Assembly: GCF_008011855.1 (NCBI RefSeq)
Contig: NZ_VOUX01000002.1
Span: forward strand, 124,001 to 188,000
Direction of reading: 5' to 3'
Length of the DNA stretch: 64,000 nt
Source: Serratia bockelmannii
Lineage (GTDB): Bacteria > Pseudomonadota > Gammaproteobacteria > Enterobacterales > Enterobacteriaceae
Shown piece after piece: positions 20,818 to 34,072 of this stretch. How positions within the stretch are numbered: the first letter of the stretch is position 1; each line of letters starts with the position of its first letter. Below the pieces are notes generated by a model. The model saw only the letters and a list, made by a program, of their open reading frames with translations, searched no databases and was not told the DNA's origin. Made by a program: the position numbers and the translations under genes.

Positions 20818-22707
20818 TTACGCTCCAATCACTCCGCCATCTTCACGCGTGATCATCAACACCGATGAACGCGGGCGCGGGCTGTTGTTCGGGAAGTGCG
20901 AATCGCCCTCTTCTCCCGGATGCTGTACGTTGACGAACATCGTCTTGTAGTCCGGGGTGAAGGTGAGGCCGGTCAGTTCGCAGGACTTTGGCCCCACCAT
21001 GAAACGGCGGATCTCGCCGCTGACCGGATCGCCCACCAGCATCTGGTTGTTGCCCTGCCCGACGTAATCGCCCTTGTTGCTGTACTTGCCGTCGGTGAGG
21101 ATCCACAGGCGGCCGGCGCGATCGAAGCCCAGCCCGTCCGGGCTGTTGAAGGTATTTTCCGCCGTGATATTCGGCGTGCCGCGGTTGACGCCTTCGGGGT
21201 GGGCGATCGGGTTGCCGCACAACGCATAGATGTCCCAGGCGAAGACGTCGGCGGTGGCGTCGCCGCCCTCGTCCCAGCGAATGATTTGGCCGTAGATATT
21301 GTTCGGTCGCGGGTTGGCGGCGTTCAACGGCATCCCTTCCTCGCCGCGCTTGCTGTTGTTGGTCAGCGTGCAGTACGCGCGCCCGTCATGCGGGTTGACC
21401 GCGATCCACTCAGGGCGATCCATCTTGGTGGCGCCGACCTGCTGCGCCGCCTTGCGGGCGAAGATCAGCACTTCGGCCTCGTCGCGGAAGCCGTTCTCCG
21501 GCGTCAGGCCGTTCTTGCCGAACTCGAGCGCAATCCAGCGCCCTTTGCCCTTCAGCGGCGTGCCGGCTTCGTCGCCGTCGAACTGCGCCACGTACAGCGT
21601 TCCCTCGTCCAGCAGCGTGCGATTGTTGGCCGGATTGGCGGCGTCGACCACGCCTTTGGAAACGTACTTATAGATATGTTCACCGCGCTCGTCGTCGCCC
21701 ATATACACCACCAGACGGCCGTCTTTGGCCACGGTCACCGCCGCGTTTTCATGTTTGAAGCGGCCGAGCGCGGTGTGCTTGATGGGCGTCGAGGTCGGAT
21801 TCAACGGATCGATCTCGACGATCCAGCCGTGGCGGTTGAATTCGTTGGGATTCTTCGCCACATCGAAGCGCTCGTCATAGTCCGGCCAGTTGCGCTCCGG
21901 TTCGTTGACCTTCAGCGTGTAGCGCTTCTGTTCCGGCGTGGTTCGATAATCGGCCTGACGGGTGCCGAAATAGGTGTCGAAGTTTTCCTCGCAGGTCAGG
22001 TAGGTGCCCCACGGCGTCTTGCCGTTGGCGCAATTGCCGAACGTGCCCAGCACCTTGCGGCCGCTCGGATCGGCGGCGGTCTGCAACAGCGGATGTCCGG
22101 CGGCCGGGCCGCTGAATTGCATCTCGCTGTTGGCGGTGATGCGGCGGTTATAGCGCGACGGGCGCTCCACCGCCCAGCGCTGGCCGTCGCCGACCCGCTT
22201 GACCGCGACAATGGAGACGCCGTGCGCCGCCTGCGATTTGCGCACCTCTTCCAGGCTGGTGGCCTTGGCGCCGCCGTGGGCGAACAGGTACTGCTCGTTA
22301 ACGTATTCGTTATTGATGGCCATCACGCCGTGATTGTCATCGATAGGGAAGAAGCTCATGCCATCGTTGTTGTCGCCAAACTGTTTTTCCTGATCGGCGG
22401 CGCTGTTGTTGCCCTGCGGATCGAAGGCCGGCGCGCCGTCCACCAGCGGCTCGCCCCAGGAGATCAGCACCTCGGCGCGGTAGCCTGTCGCTATCGTCAC
22501 TTCATCGGCGGTAGACGCGGCGATGCCCCGGAAACCCAGCAGCGTGTTCGGCGGCAGATCCTCGGCTAACGCCTCGGCGGAGACCGACCAGATGCCGCCG
22601 CCGAGAAAACCGGCCAGGCCGACGGCGCCGGCGCTGCCGAGCAGCAGCTTGCGGCGAGTGGGATCGATCAGGCGGTCGGCGTCTAATTGCTCAATTTGCT
22701 TGGTCAT
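20818..22707 (-). CDS. phoX: PhoX-family alkaline phosphatase, Tat-exported
   Basis: Reads as a PhoX-type (DUF839) phosphatase of 629 residues: a twin-arginine signal (TRRKLLLG, Arg18-Arg19, then a hydrophobic stretch) and PhoX-like segments including EYVNEQYLF, GTYLTCEENFDTYFG, AAVTVAKDGRLVVYMGDDERGEHIYKYV in part, and NSPDGLGFDRAGRLWI. The family uses Ca and Fe cofactors and releases phosphate from organic esters in the periplasm. A Pho box with a spaced -10 lies upstream, supporting phosphate-starvation control. E. coli lacks this gene; it sits between apaH and folA. The substrate range is not shown by sequence. Confidence 0.88.
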   Translation of the reverse strand: MTKQIEQLDADRLIDPTRRKLLLGSAGAVGLAGFLGGGIWSVSAEALAEDLPPNTLLGFRGIAASTADEVTIATGYRAEVLISWGEPLVDGAPAFDPQGNNSAADQEKQFGDNNDGMSFFPIDDNHGVMAINNEYVNEQYLFAHGGAKATSLEEVRKSQAAHGVSIVAVKRVGDGQRWAVERPSRYNRRITANSEMQFSGPAAGHPLLQTAADPSGRKVLGTFGNCANGKTPWGTYLTCEENFDTYFGTRQADYRTTPEQKRYTLKVNEPERNWPDYDERFDVAKNPNEFNRHGWIVEIDPLNPTSTPIKHTALGRFKHENAAVTVAKDGRLVVYMGDDERGEHIYKYVSKGVVDAANPANNRTLLDEGTLYVAQFDGDEAGTPLKGKGRWIALEFGKNGLTPENGFRDEAEVLIFARKAAQQVGATKMDRPEWIAVNPHDGRAYCTLTNNSKRGEEGMPLNAANPRPNNIYGQIIRWDEGGDATADVFAWDIYALCGNPIAHPEGVNRGTPNITAENTFNSPDGLGFDRAGRLWILTDGKYSNKGDYVGQGNNQMLVGDPVSGEIRRFMVGPKSCELTGLTFTPDYKTMFVNVQHPGEEGDSHFPNNSPRPRSSVLMITREDGGVIGA

Positions 22708-22783
22708 AACGTGGTTACCTTTTTAGTTATGGCGCCGCGGTCAAGATTCACCAGAGTTGCCGTGGCGCTCGGAGTTGGGCTTC

Positions 22784-22817
22784 ATACTAATCAGGTAATG
22801 TGACGGAAAGGTTACGA
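22784..22817 (-). promoter_or_regulatory. Candidate Pho box and -10 for phoX
   Basis: On the minus strand TCGTAACCTTTCCGTCAC (22817 to 22800) resembles two direct Pho repeats of the CTGTCAT type with a four-base spacer: the second repeat matches 6 of 7 positions, the first only 3 of 7. Ten bases downstream is TAGTAT (22789-22784), the spacing expected for a PhoB-dependent -10. It is about 90 bases upstream of the ATG. Confidence 0.5.
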
Positions 22818-22828
22818 ATGACCGGCGC

Positions 22829-22863
22829 AAAAAGACCGGGGGCGCAATTGCTTGCGCCCCCGG
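22829..22863 (-). terminator. Terminator after folA
   Basis: A very strong stem of 12 bp (CCGGGGGCGCAA with TTGCGCCCCCGG, loop four bases) at 22836-22863 is followed on the minus strand by TCTTTTT. It lies 24 bases after the folA stop and ahead of the phoX promoter. Confidence 0.9.
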
Positions 22864-22887
22864 GGATAGCTGGCTAACGCGCTGAAA

Positions 22888-23370
22888 TCAGCGGCGCTGC
22901 AGGATTTCGAAGCAGTAGCTGTGCGAATTCAGCTCGTCGGCGTCGTGGAATTCGCTGAACGTGGTTTCCCACTCGTCCGGCTCGTAATCCGGGAAGTGAG
23001 TATCGCCGCCGACTTCGGCGTCGATGTGCGTCAGGTACAGGCGATCGGCGCGCGGCAGCAGCTGGGTATAGATGCGCCCACCGCCGATCACCATCACTTC
23101 TTCCACCTCACCCGCGGCGGCCAGCGCCTCATCCAGCGAGGTCACCCAGGTCACCCCGGCGGCATTACCTGGGCGGCTGCTCAAAACGATATTGTGGCGG
23201 CCCGGCAGCGGGCGGCCGATGGACTCGAAGGTCTTGCGGCCCATAATAACCGGCTTATTCAACGTGTTGCGTTTAAACCACGCCAGGTCCGCCGGCAGGT
23301 GCCACGGCATGGCGTTTTCCATGCCAATAACGCGATCCGCCGCCAAGGCAGCGATCAGGCTGATAATCAT
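22888..23370 (-). CDS. folA: Dihydrofolate reductase
   Basis: NADPH-dependent reduction of dihydrofolate to tetrahydrofolate, the trimethoprim target. The 160-residue chromosomal-type enzyme has [16 protein letters not shown], the Trp22-equivalent loop (MPWHLPADL), substrate Asp27-equivalent and [16 protein letters not shown] likely promoter has -10 TATAGT (23405-23410) and -35 TCGACG (23428-23433) with 17-base spacing. Confidence 0.97.
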   Translation of the reverse strand: MIISLIAALAADRVIGMENAMPWHLPADLAWFKRNTLNKPVIMGRKTFESIGRPLPGRHNIVLSSRPGNAAGVTWVTSLDEALAAAGEVEEVMVIGGGRIYTQLLPRADRLYLTHIDAEVGGDTHFPDYEPDEWETTFSEFHDADELNSHSYCFEILQRR

Positions 23371-23513
23371 TGTTTAACCCTGTGTAGGCAGCAAAATTGG
23401 TGACACTATACGTAAAGGCCTGAGTGCCGTCGATAGGCTAATCAAGCAAGATGAATATATAAGATAGCTCTTATCAGCATATCTAATAACCAACGATCGC
23501 CCGCCGGGAAATT

Positions 23514-23978
23514 TCACACGCCGGGGCGTTTGCGATACAGCCACAGGCCCGGTAACGACAGGCCGATCGACAACGCGCCGACGATGAAACTGGCCTTGAG
23601 GAAGTTGGTGATCATGGTCTCCATCAAGGCTTCGCTGTAGCCAAGATGCGAGATCTCTACCACAGTTATCATCGCGGTATAGGCGGAAATGCCGGGGAAC
23701 ATCGGGATCACCGCCGCCACGGTGAACACCTTCGGATGCGCCAACAGCCAGCGCGACCAGTAGATGCCGATGATACCGATCAGGATCGCCGCCAGCAGTG
23801 ACGCCCACTCGATATTCATGCCAGCGTGCATCATCAACATGCGCGAGCCGCGCCCGATTGCCCCGAGCAACGCGCAATAGCGCAGCGCGCGCAGCGGTAC
23901 GTTGAACACCATGGCGAAGCCCAGCGCCGGTACCGCCGCCAACAGCATCTCCTGCAACAATGCCCACAGCAGAGTCAT
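23514..23978 (-). CDS. yjjB: ThrE-type exporter small subunit YjjB
   Basis: A 154-residue polytopic protein of the ThrE_2 family (DUF3815), reading like E. coli YjjB ([45 protein letters not shown] end). With YjjP it forms the two halves of a split ThrE-like exporter; the E. coli pair exports succinate, whereas corynebacterial ThrE exports threonine/serine. Its ATG overlaps the yjjP stop (ATGA at 23975-23978), so the two are coupled. The ATG at 23978 is chosen for that reason. Confidence 0.88.
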   Translation of the reverse strand: MTLLWALLQEMLLAAVPALGFAMVFNVPLRALRYCALLGAIGRGSRMLMMHAGMNIEWASLLAAILIGIIGIYWSRWLLAHPKVFTVAAVIPMFPGISAYTAMITVVEISHLGYSEALMETMITNFLKASFIVGALSIGLSLPGLWLYRKRPGV

Positions 23979-24775
23979 GACCACCCCCGCAGATCCCACA
24001 GCGACATCGCCATCACCACCCCGATGCAGGTGGCCAGCGTCAGCAGGCTGGCCATCGCCCAGCGCGCCAGCCCGGTGTTGACGTGCCCCTTAAACATATC
24101 GGCCACTGCGTTGATCAGCGGGAAGCCCGGCACCAGCAACAGCACGCTGGCGGCCATCGCCACGCTCGAGGTCTCTTTAAACGCCGGTAGGCGCAGCAGC
24201 AGCCCAGATATCGACGTAGCGACAAACGCCGTCAGGCAAAAATTGATCAGCGGATTCATCTGGCGGGCGGTGAGGATCTGGCGCACCAGCATCGCCGCGC
24301 CGCTGGCGATAAAGGTCACCAAAAAGGCGTCGCCGCCGCCGCCGTTGAGCATGCTGAAACATCCACAGGACAGGCCCACCATCAGCACCACCAGCCAGCG
24401 CGGGTAGCGCAGCGGCCGGATCCTTTCAAAGCGACGCGCCACGTCGTGCGCATCCGCCAGGCGATGCTCGGCGAGGATCACGATATGCTGCACTTCGGTC
24501 ACCACCTGCATATTGATGCCGCGATCGACATTCTTGCGGGTGGTGGTCAGGCAGGCGCCGTGGCTGAGGGTGGTCAACACCACCGCATTGGCGGAGATTG
24601 AACTTTCCACGCTGTCCATCCCCAGCGCCAACCCCAGGCGGGTCGACAGCTGTTCCACCACCGTGCTCTCGGCGCCGTGCTGCAACAGCAGCAGCGCGCA
24701 TTGAATGCACAAGCGGGTAATTTCACGCTGTTGCCGGTGCGGCTCCGGCCTCTCTGTGGCGGTAGTCTGCTGCAT
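23975..24775 (-). CDS. yjjP: ThrE-type exporter large subunit YjjP
   Basis: A 266-residue ThrE_1 (DUF1212) protein: a soluble N-terminal part with the [19 protein letters not shown] helix, then about five transmembrane segments (from about residue 128) that include the [13 protein letters not shown] segment and the [14 protein letters not shown] motif typical of the family. It is the partner of YjjB, and their fusion equals full ThrE. The gene is divergent from the LysE-type exporter. Confidence 0.88.
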   Translation of the reverse strand: MQQTTATERPEPHRQQREITRLCIQCALLLLQHGAESTVVEQLSTRLGLALGMDSVESSISANAVVLTTLSHGACLTTTRKNVDRGINMQVVTEVQHIVILAEHRLADAHDVARRFERIRPLRYPRWLVVLMVGLSCGCFSMLNGGGGDAFLVTFIASGAAMLVRQILTARQMNPLINFCLTAFVATSISGLLLRLPAFKETSSVAMAASVLLLVPGFPLINAVADMFKGHVNTGLARWAMASLLTLATCIGVVMAMSLWDLRGWS

Positions 24776-24902
24776 GGTGCTCCGTCGCTGGCGGTAGATG
24801 AATTATTATCATAGAGCCTAACAATACCTCATTGGGTTGATGCGCATCAGAGGAAGCGGCGTTATTATCGCCAGAACTCTGTCTTTTGCGCGAGACGCTC
24901 CC

Positions 24903-25517
24903 ATGCTTGAAACTTCGCTGTTCGTCGCCGGCATTGCCGCCCTCGGCATGCTCTCCCCCGGCCCGGATTTTTTCCTGGTGATCAAAAACGCCGCCCGCTA
25001 TCCTCGGCTAGCCGCCATGATGACCGCATTCGGCGTGATCTGCGGTGTCGCCACCCACATGTCCTACTGCGTCGCCGGGCTGGCGGTGGTGATCACCACC
25101 ACGCCGTGGCTGTTTAACCTGCTGAAATACGCCGGGGCGGTCTATCTGGTGTGGATCGGCATCCAGGCGCTGCTGTCGCGCGGCGGCGGCAAAATGAACG
25201 TCAGCAATCTGCCGCAGCAGCAGGTCAGCCTGAAGAGCGCCTTTGCGCAAGGCTACCTGTGCAACCTGCTGAACCCGAAAGCCACCCTGTTCTTCCTGGC
25301 GGTATTTACCCAGGTGCTGCAGATCGATTCCGGCCTGGGCGACAAGCTGTGGTACGCGGGGATTATTCTCGGCCTGTCGGTCATCTGGTGGCCGCTGCTG
25401 GTGTTCCTGATCCAAAGCGGGCCGGTGCGCCGCGGGCTGGAAAAGACGCAGAAGGTCGTCGACAAATTGCTGGGCGGCATGCTGATCGCCTTAGGGATCA
25501 AGGTCGCGTTGAGCTAA
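24903..25517 (+). CDS. LysE/RhtB-family amino acid exporter
   Basis: A 204-residue six-helix exporter of the LysE/RhtB family: N-terminal LGMLSPGPDFFLVIKNAARYPR motif (about 16-37), YLVWIGIQAL (about 75-84) and the NLLNPKATLFFLAVF segment (about 117-131). These proteins export amino acids such as threonine, homoserine or leucine; the substrate here cannot be read from sequence. ATG 24903 puts the signature at the usual distance from the N-terminus; the frame's upstream ATG at 24837 adds a non-family extension. Confidence 0.85.
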   Translation: MLETSLFVAGIAALGMLSPGPDFFLVIKNAARYPRLAAMMTAFGVICGVATHMSYCVAGLAVVITTTPWLFNLLKYAGAVYLVWIGIQALLSRGGGKMNVSNLPQQQVSLKSAFAQGYLCNLLNPKATLFFLAVFTQVLQIDSGLGDKLWYAGIILGLSVIWWPLLVFLIQSGPVRRGLEKTQKVVDKLLGGMLIALGIKVALS

Positions 25518-25527
25518 GCAAATAAAC

Positions 25528-25548
25528 GGGGCGCCATTACGGCGCCCC
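25528..25548. terminator. Stem-loop terminator between convergent exporter gene and kefC
   Basis: GGGGCGCC (25528-25535) pairs with GGCGCCCC (25541-25548) around an ATTAC loop, in the 36-base gap between two convergent genes. T tracts are weak on both sides (CTGCTGTT on plus; GTTTATT on minus), so it probably works in both directions but moderately. Confidence 0.65.
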
Positions 25549-25553
25549 TGCTG

Positions 25554-27407
25554 TTATCCTTTGGCTTCCACCACCTCATCTTCCGGCGCCTTGCCGTCGA
25601 TACTGCCGCGCCAGCCGGTCTGCTGCACCCGCGACAGCCGATTCTGATCCTGCTCGATGGCCGCACTGAGCATCTCCTTGGCTCGCTGCAGGCTGGCGAT
25701 ACGGAATTCAGTATCCTGATAATTCTCCAGCGTGTCTTCCAGCATCTTCAGGTTATAGCGGCGGAACGTGTCCGCCTTCTCGCGCGCCTCATAGGCGTCC
25801 AGCCCCAGCAGTTCCAGCGTTTCACGGCCGATGCGCAGCGAGCTTTCGAAAGTTTCGCGCTCCGGTTTTTCCACCCCCAGCTGCCGCAGCTGATACCAGT
25901 GATCGACGTCGCGCGCCCGCGCCACCACCTTCAGATGCGGGAAGTGCTGCCTGGCCAGCTCGGTTAACGCCAGGCTGTCTTCCACATCGTCGATGGCGTT
26001 GATCAGCACCTTGGCGTGAGCGGCGCCGGCGGCCTCCAGCAGATCGGCCCGCGTGGCGTCGCCGTAAAACACCTTGGTGTCGAATTTGCGCAGCGTTTCA
26101 ATATGGTCCGGATCGTGATCCAGTACCACGGTGTGCACGCCGTTGGCCAACAGCAAACGGCCGGCGATCTGGCCGAAACGGCCGAAGCCGGCAATGATCA
26201 CGCTGGCATTCTCGTCGTCGATGACGTCAGCCGGGCGCTCCTCTTTCGGCGCATTTTTTTCCAGCTGCGCGGCGATCACCAACAACAGCGGCGTGGCCGC
26301 CATCGACAGCGCTACCGCCAGCGTCAGCGATTTGGCCCATTCGACCGGCAATACGCCGGCCAGCTGCGCGGCGCTGAAAATCACAAAGGCAAACTCACTG
26401 CCCTGGCCCAGCAGAATGGCGAACAGGCCGCGCTGGCGCTTCGGCACCCCGAGCAGCGGCCCAATCAGCCACAGCAGCGCCGCCTTGATCAACATAAAGC
26501 CCAGCAGCAGCGAGGCGATCAGCAGCGGGTGATGGAACAGGGTGCCGAAGTCAATCGACATGCCAACGCCGATAAAGAACAGCCCCAGCAGCAACCCCTT
26601 GAACGGCTGAATATCGCTCTCCAGTGCGTGACGGTATTCCGAGCTCGCCAGCAGTACCCCGGCGAGGAACGCCCCCATCGCCATCGACAGTCCGGCCATC
26701 TCCAGCAGGATGCCAAAACCGAACACCAGGAACAGCGCCACGGCGCTGAACACCTCGCGCATGCCCGAACGGGCGACGAAGTGCAGCAGCGGGCGGGTGA
26801 CGTAGCGGCCGAGCAGCACCACCATCGTCAACGCGCCCACCACCTTGGCCGCCGACAGTACGAAAGCGCCCAGCGTGGTGGTGGCGCCGCTGCTGGCGAG
26901 CAGCGGGATCATCGCCACCAGCGGGATCGCCGCGATATCCTGGAACAGCAGCACCGCAAACGCGCTGCGGCCGATTGGCGACGGCGTCAAATTACGTTCG
27001 CTCATCGCCTGCATGGCGATGGCGGTAGATGAAAGCGCCAGCGTCAAGCCGATCAGCAGCGCCACCTTCCAGTTGAGGCCGAGGAAGTAACAGAAGGCGC
27101 TCAGCGCCAGGCCACAGCCCACCATTTGGATGCTGCCGCCGCCGAACACCGAGGCGCGCAGCGTCCACAGCCGCTTGGGATCCAGCTCCAGGCCGATGAT
27201 AAACAACATCAGCACCACGCCGATCTCGGCGAAGGTCAGGATCGACTCGGCATCCGACACCAGCTTCAGCCCCCAGGGGCCGATAATACAGCCGGCGATC
27301 AGGTAGCCAAGCACCGAGCCCAGCCCCAGTCGCACCGCGATCGGCACGAACAGCGCCGCGGAGCCGAGGTAGATCAGTCCCTCGATCATCATGTGATGGT
27401 TATCCAT
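25554..27407 (-). CDS. kefC: Glutathione-regulated K+/H+ antiporter KefC
   Basis: CPA2-family K+ efflux antiporter gated by glutathione adducts, protecting the cell against electrophiles by acidifying the cytoplasm. Of 617 residues, the first ~380 form the membrane domain ([28 protein letters not shown]) and about 400-520 the RCK/KTN domain ([30 protein letters not shown]). ATG 27407 gives [19 protein letters not shown], as in E. coli; the frame extends further upstream. It overlaps kefF by 8 bases. Confidence 0.95.
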   Translation of the reverse strand: MDNHHMMIEGLIYLGSAALFVPIAVRLGLGSVLGYLIAGCIIGPWGLKLVSDAESILTFAEIGVVLMLFIIGLELDPKRLWTLRASVFGGGSIQMVGCGLALSAFCYFLGLNWKVALLIGLTLALSSTAIAMQAMSERNLTPSPIGRSAFAVLLFQDIAAIPLVAMIPLLASSGATTTLGAFVLSAAKVVGALTMVVLLGRYVTRPLLHFVARSGMREVFSAVALFLVFGFGILLEMAGLSMAMGAFLAGVLLASSEYRHALESDIQPFKGLLLGLFFIGVGMSIDFGTLFHHPLLIASLLLGFMLIKAALLWLIGPLLGVPKRQRGLFAILLGQGSEFAFVIFSAAQLAGVLPVEWAKSLTLAVALSMAATPLLLVIAAQLEKNAPKEERPADVIDDENASVIIAGFGRFGQIAGRLLLANGVHTVVLDHDPDHIETLRKFDTKVFYGDATRADLLEAAGAAHAKVLINAIDDVEDSLALTELARQHFPHLKVVARARDVDHWYQLRQLGVEKPERETFESSLRIGRETLELLGLDAYEAREKADTFRRYNLKMLEDTLENYQDTEFRIASLQRAKEMLSAAIEQDQNRLSRVQQTGWRGSIDGKAPEDEVVEAKG

Positions 27408-27957
27408 GGCTGGCCTCCCGGGTTTCCGCTTCGGCATGTTCCATCAGGTAGTCAACCAACCGCTGGCGGTAGGCTTCGCCGGCGGCGAGCAGCGCCGGCT
27501 CGTTGCAGGTAAAGGTGTTGTGCACGGCGAAATAAGGTTGCCAGTTCATGCCGCAATAGATCGCCGTAGCCTGCAGCGGCTGCGCCAGCGTAGCGAAGTT
27601 AGGAAAGTCGCCCAGCTCGAAGTGGTGCTCGTCGCCGCCGCTGGTCACTGCCCACAGGCAGTCTTTACCCACCAGCGCATTGCCGTCGTGGCCGTAGGCC
27701 CAGCCGTGCTCCAGCACTTTGTCGATCCACAGCTTCAACAGCGGCGGGAAGCTGTACCACTGCATCGGATGCTGCAGCACCACCAGGTCGGCGCGCTCCA
27801 GCGCCTGTTGCTCGGCGTTGATATCGATATTGAAATCGGGGTACAGCTCATACAGCGAGCGCACCTCTACCTCGGGGAGATCCCTCACCGCCTGCAGCAG
27901 GCGCTGATTGGCATGCGAATGCCGGGGATACGGGTGAGCATAAATTATCAGAATCAT
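27400..27957 (-). CDS. kefF: KefC ancillary flavoprotein (NAD(P)H quinone reductase)
   Basis: A 185-residue flavodoxin-fold quinone oxidoreductase needed for full KefC activity. It shows the [14 protein letters not shown] start, the [22 protein letters not shown] motif (about residues 65-85) and VTSGG. The start ATG 27957 matches the family (E. coli 176 residues); the C-terminus is slightly longer. It is translated before kefC with an 8-base overlap. Confidence 0.94.
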   Translation of the reverse strand: MILIIYAHPYPRHSHANQRLLQAVRDLPEVEVRSLYELYPDFNIDINAEQQALERADLVVLQHPMQWYSFPPLLKLWIDKVLEHGWAYGHDGNALVGKDCLWAVTSGGDEHHFELGDFPNFATLAQPLQATAIYCGMNWQPYFAVHNTFTCNEPALLAAGEAYRQRLVDYLMEHAEAETREASHG

Positions 27958-28075
27958 TGTTATCGTCGTTCCTTCGTTTCTTGCCAATACACCAAGCATA
28001 TACCAATCACACAGAGTGACAGTTTGCCCACTGATTGATAGCGGAAATTTTTAACACCAGCCGACAAATTCGCTG

Positions 28076-28105
28076 AATAAAAAAAGGCGCTGCATCTGCA
28101 GCGCC
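28076..28105 (-). terminator. carAB terminator
   Basis: On the minus strand a stem GGCGCTGCA / TGCAGCGCC (28086-28105) is followed by seven T (28085-28079). It lies 22 bases after the carB stop codon. Confidence 0.88.
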
Positions 28106-28127
28106 CTGGCATAACGTTCTCGCGCGG

Positions 28128-31352
<3,225 letters not shown>

Positions 31353-31368
31353 TTTTTACTGCTCCTGA

Positions 31369-32517
31369 TTATTTGGCGTTAGAACGGTAAGTCTCAATCA
31401 GTTCGATAAAGTGATCGAACAGCGGCGCGGCGTCGTGCGGGCCTGGGCTGGCTTCCGGGTGCCCCTGGAAGCTGAACGCCGCCTTGTCGGTGCGGTGAAT
31501 GCCCTGCACCGTGTGGTCGAACAGCGATTTGTGCGTCACGCGCAGGTTCGCCGGCAGGTTGTTTTCATCTACCGCAAAGCCGTGGTTCTGCGCGGTGATC
31601 ATCACGGTGTTGTTGTCCAGATCCTTCACCGGGTGGTTGCCGCCGTGGTGGCCGAGCTTCATCTTCATGGTTTTCGCCCCGCTGGCCAGCGCCAGCAGCT
31701 GGTGGCCCAGGCAGATGCCGAACACCGGAATGTCGGTTTCCAGGAACTGTTTGATGGCGGCGATGGCGTAGTCGCACGGCTCCGGGTCGCCCGGGCCGTT
31801 GGACAGGAAGATGCCGTCCGGATTCATTTTCAGCACTTCGTCGGCTGGGGTCTGCGCCGGCACCACGGTCAGGCGACAGCCGCGATCCACCAGCATGCGC
31901 AAGATGTTGCGCTTGGCGCCGTAGTCGTAAGCCACCACGTGGAACGGCAGTTCCGCGGCGGTTTTGGCTTCCGGCAGATCGCCTTCAAGCGTCCAGCTGC
32001 CTTGCTGCCAGCTGTAGGCCTCTTGAGTGGTGACCTCTTTCGCCAAATCCATGCCCTTCAACCCCGGGAAGCCTTGCGCCTTGGCCAGGGCCAGCGCGGC
32101 GTCCGGCGAGTCGGCGGCGATGATGCAGCCGTTCTGGGCGCCTTTTTCGCGCAGCAGGCGGGTCAATTTACGGGTATCGATATCGGCGATCGCCACGATG
32201 TTGTGACGCTTGAGGTAGTCGGACAGGCTTTCTTCACTGCGGTAGTTGCTGGCGATCAGCGGGAGGTCACGAATGACGAGGCCTTGGGCGTGTACTGCGG
32301 AGGATTCTTCGTCGGAAGCATTGGTGCCGACATTGCCGATATGAGGATAAGTAAGAGTAACGATCTGGCGGGAATAGGAAGGATCAGTGAGGATTTCTTG
32401 ATAACCGGTCATCGACGTATTGAAGACCACTTCCCCCACTGCCGTTCCCTCTGCCCCGATGGCCCGACCGTGGAATTGGGTTCCGTCTTCCAGAACCAAT
32501 AGCGCTGACTTTATCAA
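31369..32517 (-). CDS. carA: Carbamoyl-phosphate synthase small (glutaminase) subunit
   Basis: Class I glutamine amidotransferase that feeds ammonia to CarB. The start is taken as TTG at 32517, which gives 382 residues beginning (M)[21 protein letters not shown], the same length and N-terminus as E. coli CarA, itself known to start with UUG; a GGAGGA ribosome site lies five bases upstream. An in-frame ATG at 32544 falls inside the ARG-box region and is rejected. The GATase triad Cys is in VFGICLGHQ, with His in [12 protein letters not shown]. Confidence 0.95.
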   Translation of the reverse strand: MIKSALLVLEDGTQFHGRAIGAEGTAVGEVVFNTSMTGYQEILTDPSYSRQIVTLTYPHIGNVGTNASDEESSAVHAQGLVIRDLPLIASNYRSEESLSDYLKRHNIVAIADIDTRKLTRLLREKGAQNGCIIAADSPDAALALAKAQGFPGLKGMDLAKEVTTQEAYSWQQGSWTLEGDLPEAKTAAELPFHVVAYDYGAKRNILRMLVDRGCRLTVVPAQTPADEVLKMNPDGIFLSNGPGDPEPCDYAIAAIKQFLETDIPVFGICLGHQLLALASGAKTMKMKLGHHGGNHPVKDLDNNTVMITAQNHGFAVDENNLPANLRVTHKSLFDHTVQGIHRTDKAAFSFQGHPEASPGPHDAAPLFDHFIELIETYRSNAK

Positions 32518-32527
32518 AACATCCTCC

Positions 32528-32566
32528 GAGGAATAATCAATCACAATATTTGCATATTAATTCAGA
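32528..32566 (-). promoter_or_regulatory. Tandem ARG boxes (ArgR operator) of carAB
   Basis: Two 18-bp sites separated by exactly 3 bp, the standard ArgR layout. The upstream box core is TGAATTAATATGCA (32564 to 32551), one mismatch from TGAAT-N4-ATTCA; the downstream core is TGATTGATTATTCC (32543 to 32530), weaker. They lie directly before the carA ribosome site, where E. coli carAB has its arginine-repressed promoter P2. Confidence 0.82.
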
Positions 32567-32627
32567 TATCGCGATCTAAATCAATGCAAAAACCGTCCGC
32601 GAGGCCAATTTTTGGCAAATTGGGCGC

Positions 32628-32656
32628 ATTTTAATGATGAGTGCCTGGCTTGTCTA
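32628..32656 (-). promoter_or_regulatory. Probable carAB P1 promoter
   Basis: On the minus strand, -35 TAGACA (32656-32651), a 17-base spacer and -10 TAAAAT (32633-32628). This corresponds in position to the pyrimidine/purine-regulated upstream promoter of E. coli. Just after it an inverted repeat CCAATTT / AAATTGG (32605-32611 and 32617-32623) falls in the initial transcribed region. Confidence 0.7.
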
Positions 32657-32741
32657 CCCAAACTGCCATTTTTTGTTTTATTTTTGCAGTTCTCGGCGCT
32701 CATGCGGCGTGAGCGGCGATAAAAACACAGAAAACCGGGGC

Positions 32742-32757
32742 TAGGAAACGGTTGCGG
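32742..32757 (-). promoter_or_regulatory. Candidate PurR operator upstream of carAB P1
   Basis: TAGGAAACGGTTGCGG matches the PurR core (GCAAACG-TTTGC type) at 9 of the 12 most conserved positions. Its centre lies about 128 bases upstream of the inferred P1 start, close to where the PurR site lies in E. coli carAB. Recognition is by eye and the outer bases are poor. Confidence 0.42.
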
Positions 32758-32905
32758 GGAAGAATGACGGAAAACGCGGCCAGAATGGGACGAAAAAGAC
32801 GCTAAAAAAGCTGTAAGCGGAAAAAACGGAGGTAATCAGCAGGATAAACACACAAAAACAACCACTTCAATGACAAAGTAAACAAAACATAATATTTATC
32901 ATGTT

Positions 32906-32933
32906 AAAAAAAAGGACAATAAAATTATTGCCC
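32906..32933 (-). terminator. dapB terminator
   Basis: On the minus strand GGGCAATAA / TTATTGTCC (32933 to 32914) forms a 9-bp AU-rich stem with a minimal loop, followed by eight T (32913-32906). It is about 55 bases after the dapB stop. Confidence 0.7.
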
Positions 32934-32987
32934 TATTATCATAGCATTATGATCAACACAACCACATCACGATGGTATTCAATTTAG

Positions 32988-33842
<855 letters not shown>

Positions 33843-34026
33843 TTAGGCTATCGATTCAGGGTAACCGTCCCACTTCAGCGTCGCCAGAGGATTCATTTCA
33901 TAATTAGAAAATTATGATATTCCCCCGCTTTCATCAGCGGCGCTGTCGTGAGATTAACATTCAACCGATTTGGCGGCCTGCGACGATTGTACATAATCAT
34001 GCAGTTTCCATGGCAAGAAAATGCAG

Positions 34027-34051
34027 AAAAAAGGCGCCGAAAACGGCGCCT
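34027..34051 (-). terminator. Terminator of the isonitrile operon
   Basis: On the minus strand a perfect 8-bp stem AGGCGCCG / CGGCGCCT with a four-base loop (34051 to 34032) runs into a T tract (34032-34027). It lies 21 bases after the glycosyltransferase stop codon and closes the three-gene operon. Confidence 0.9.
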
Positions 34052-34072
34052 GGGGAAAGGAACACTGCGAGG

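Larger units (their letters stand above)
32518..32987. other. Noncoding region between dapB and carA (470 bases)
   Basis: No credible gene. From the carA side it holds the ARG boxes, P1 and PurR-like site described separately. From about 32720 to 32900 the plus strand is unusually rich in A and G with almost no T, then becomes AT-rich (32860-32980). The dapB terminator lies at 32906-32933. Such long A-tracted DNA suits the IHF/PepA-type wrapping known for E. coli carAB, but no clear IHF site was identified. Confidence 0.7.
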
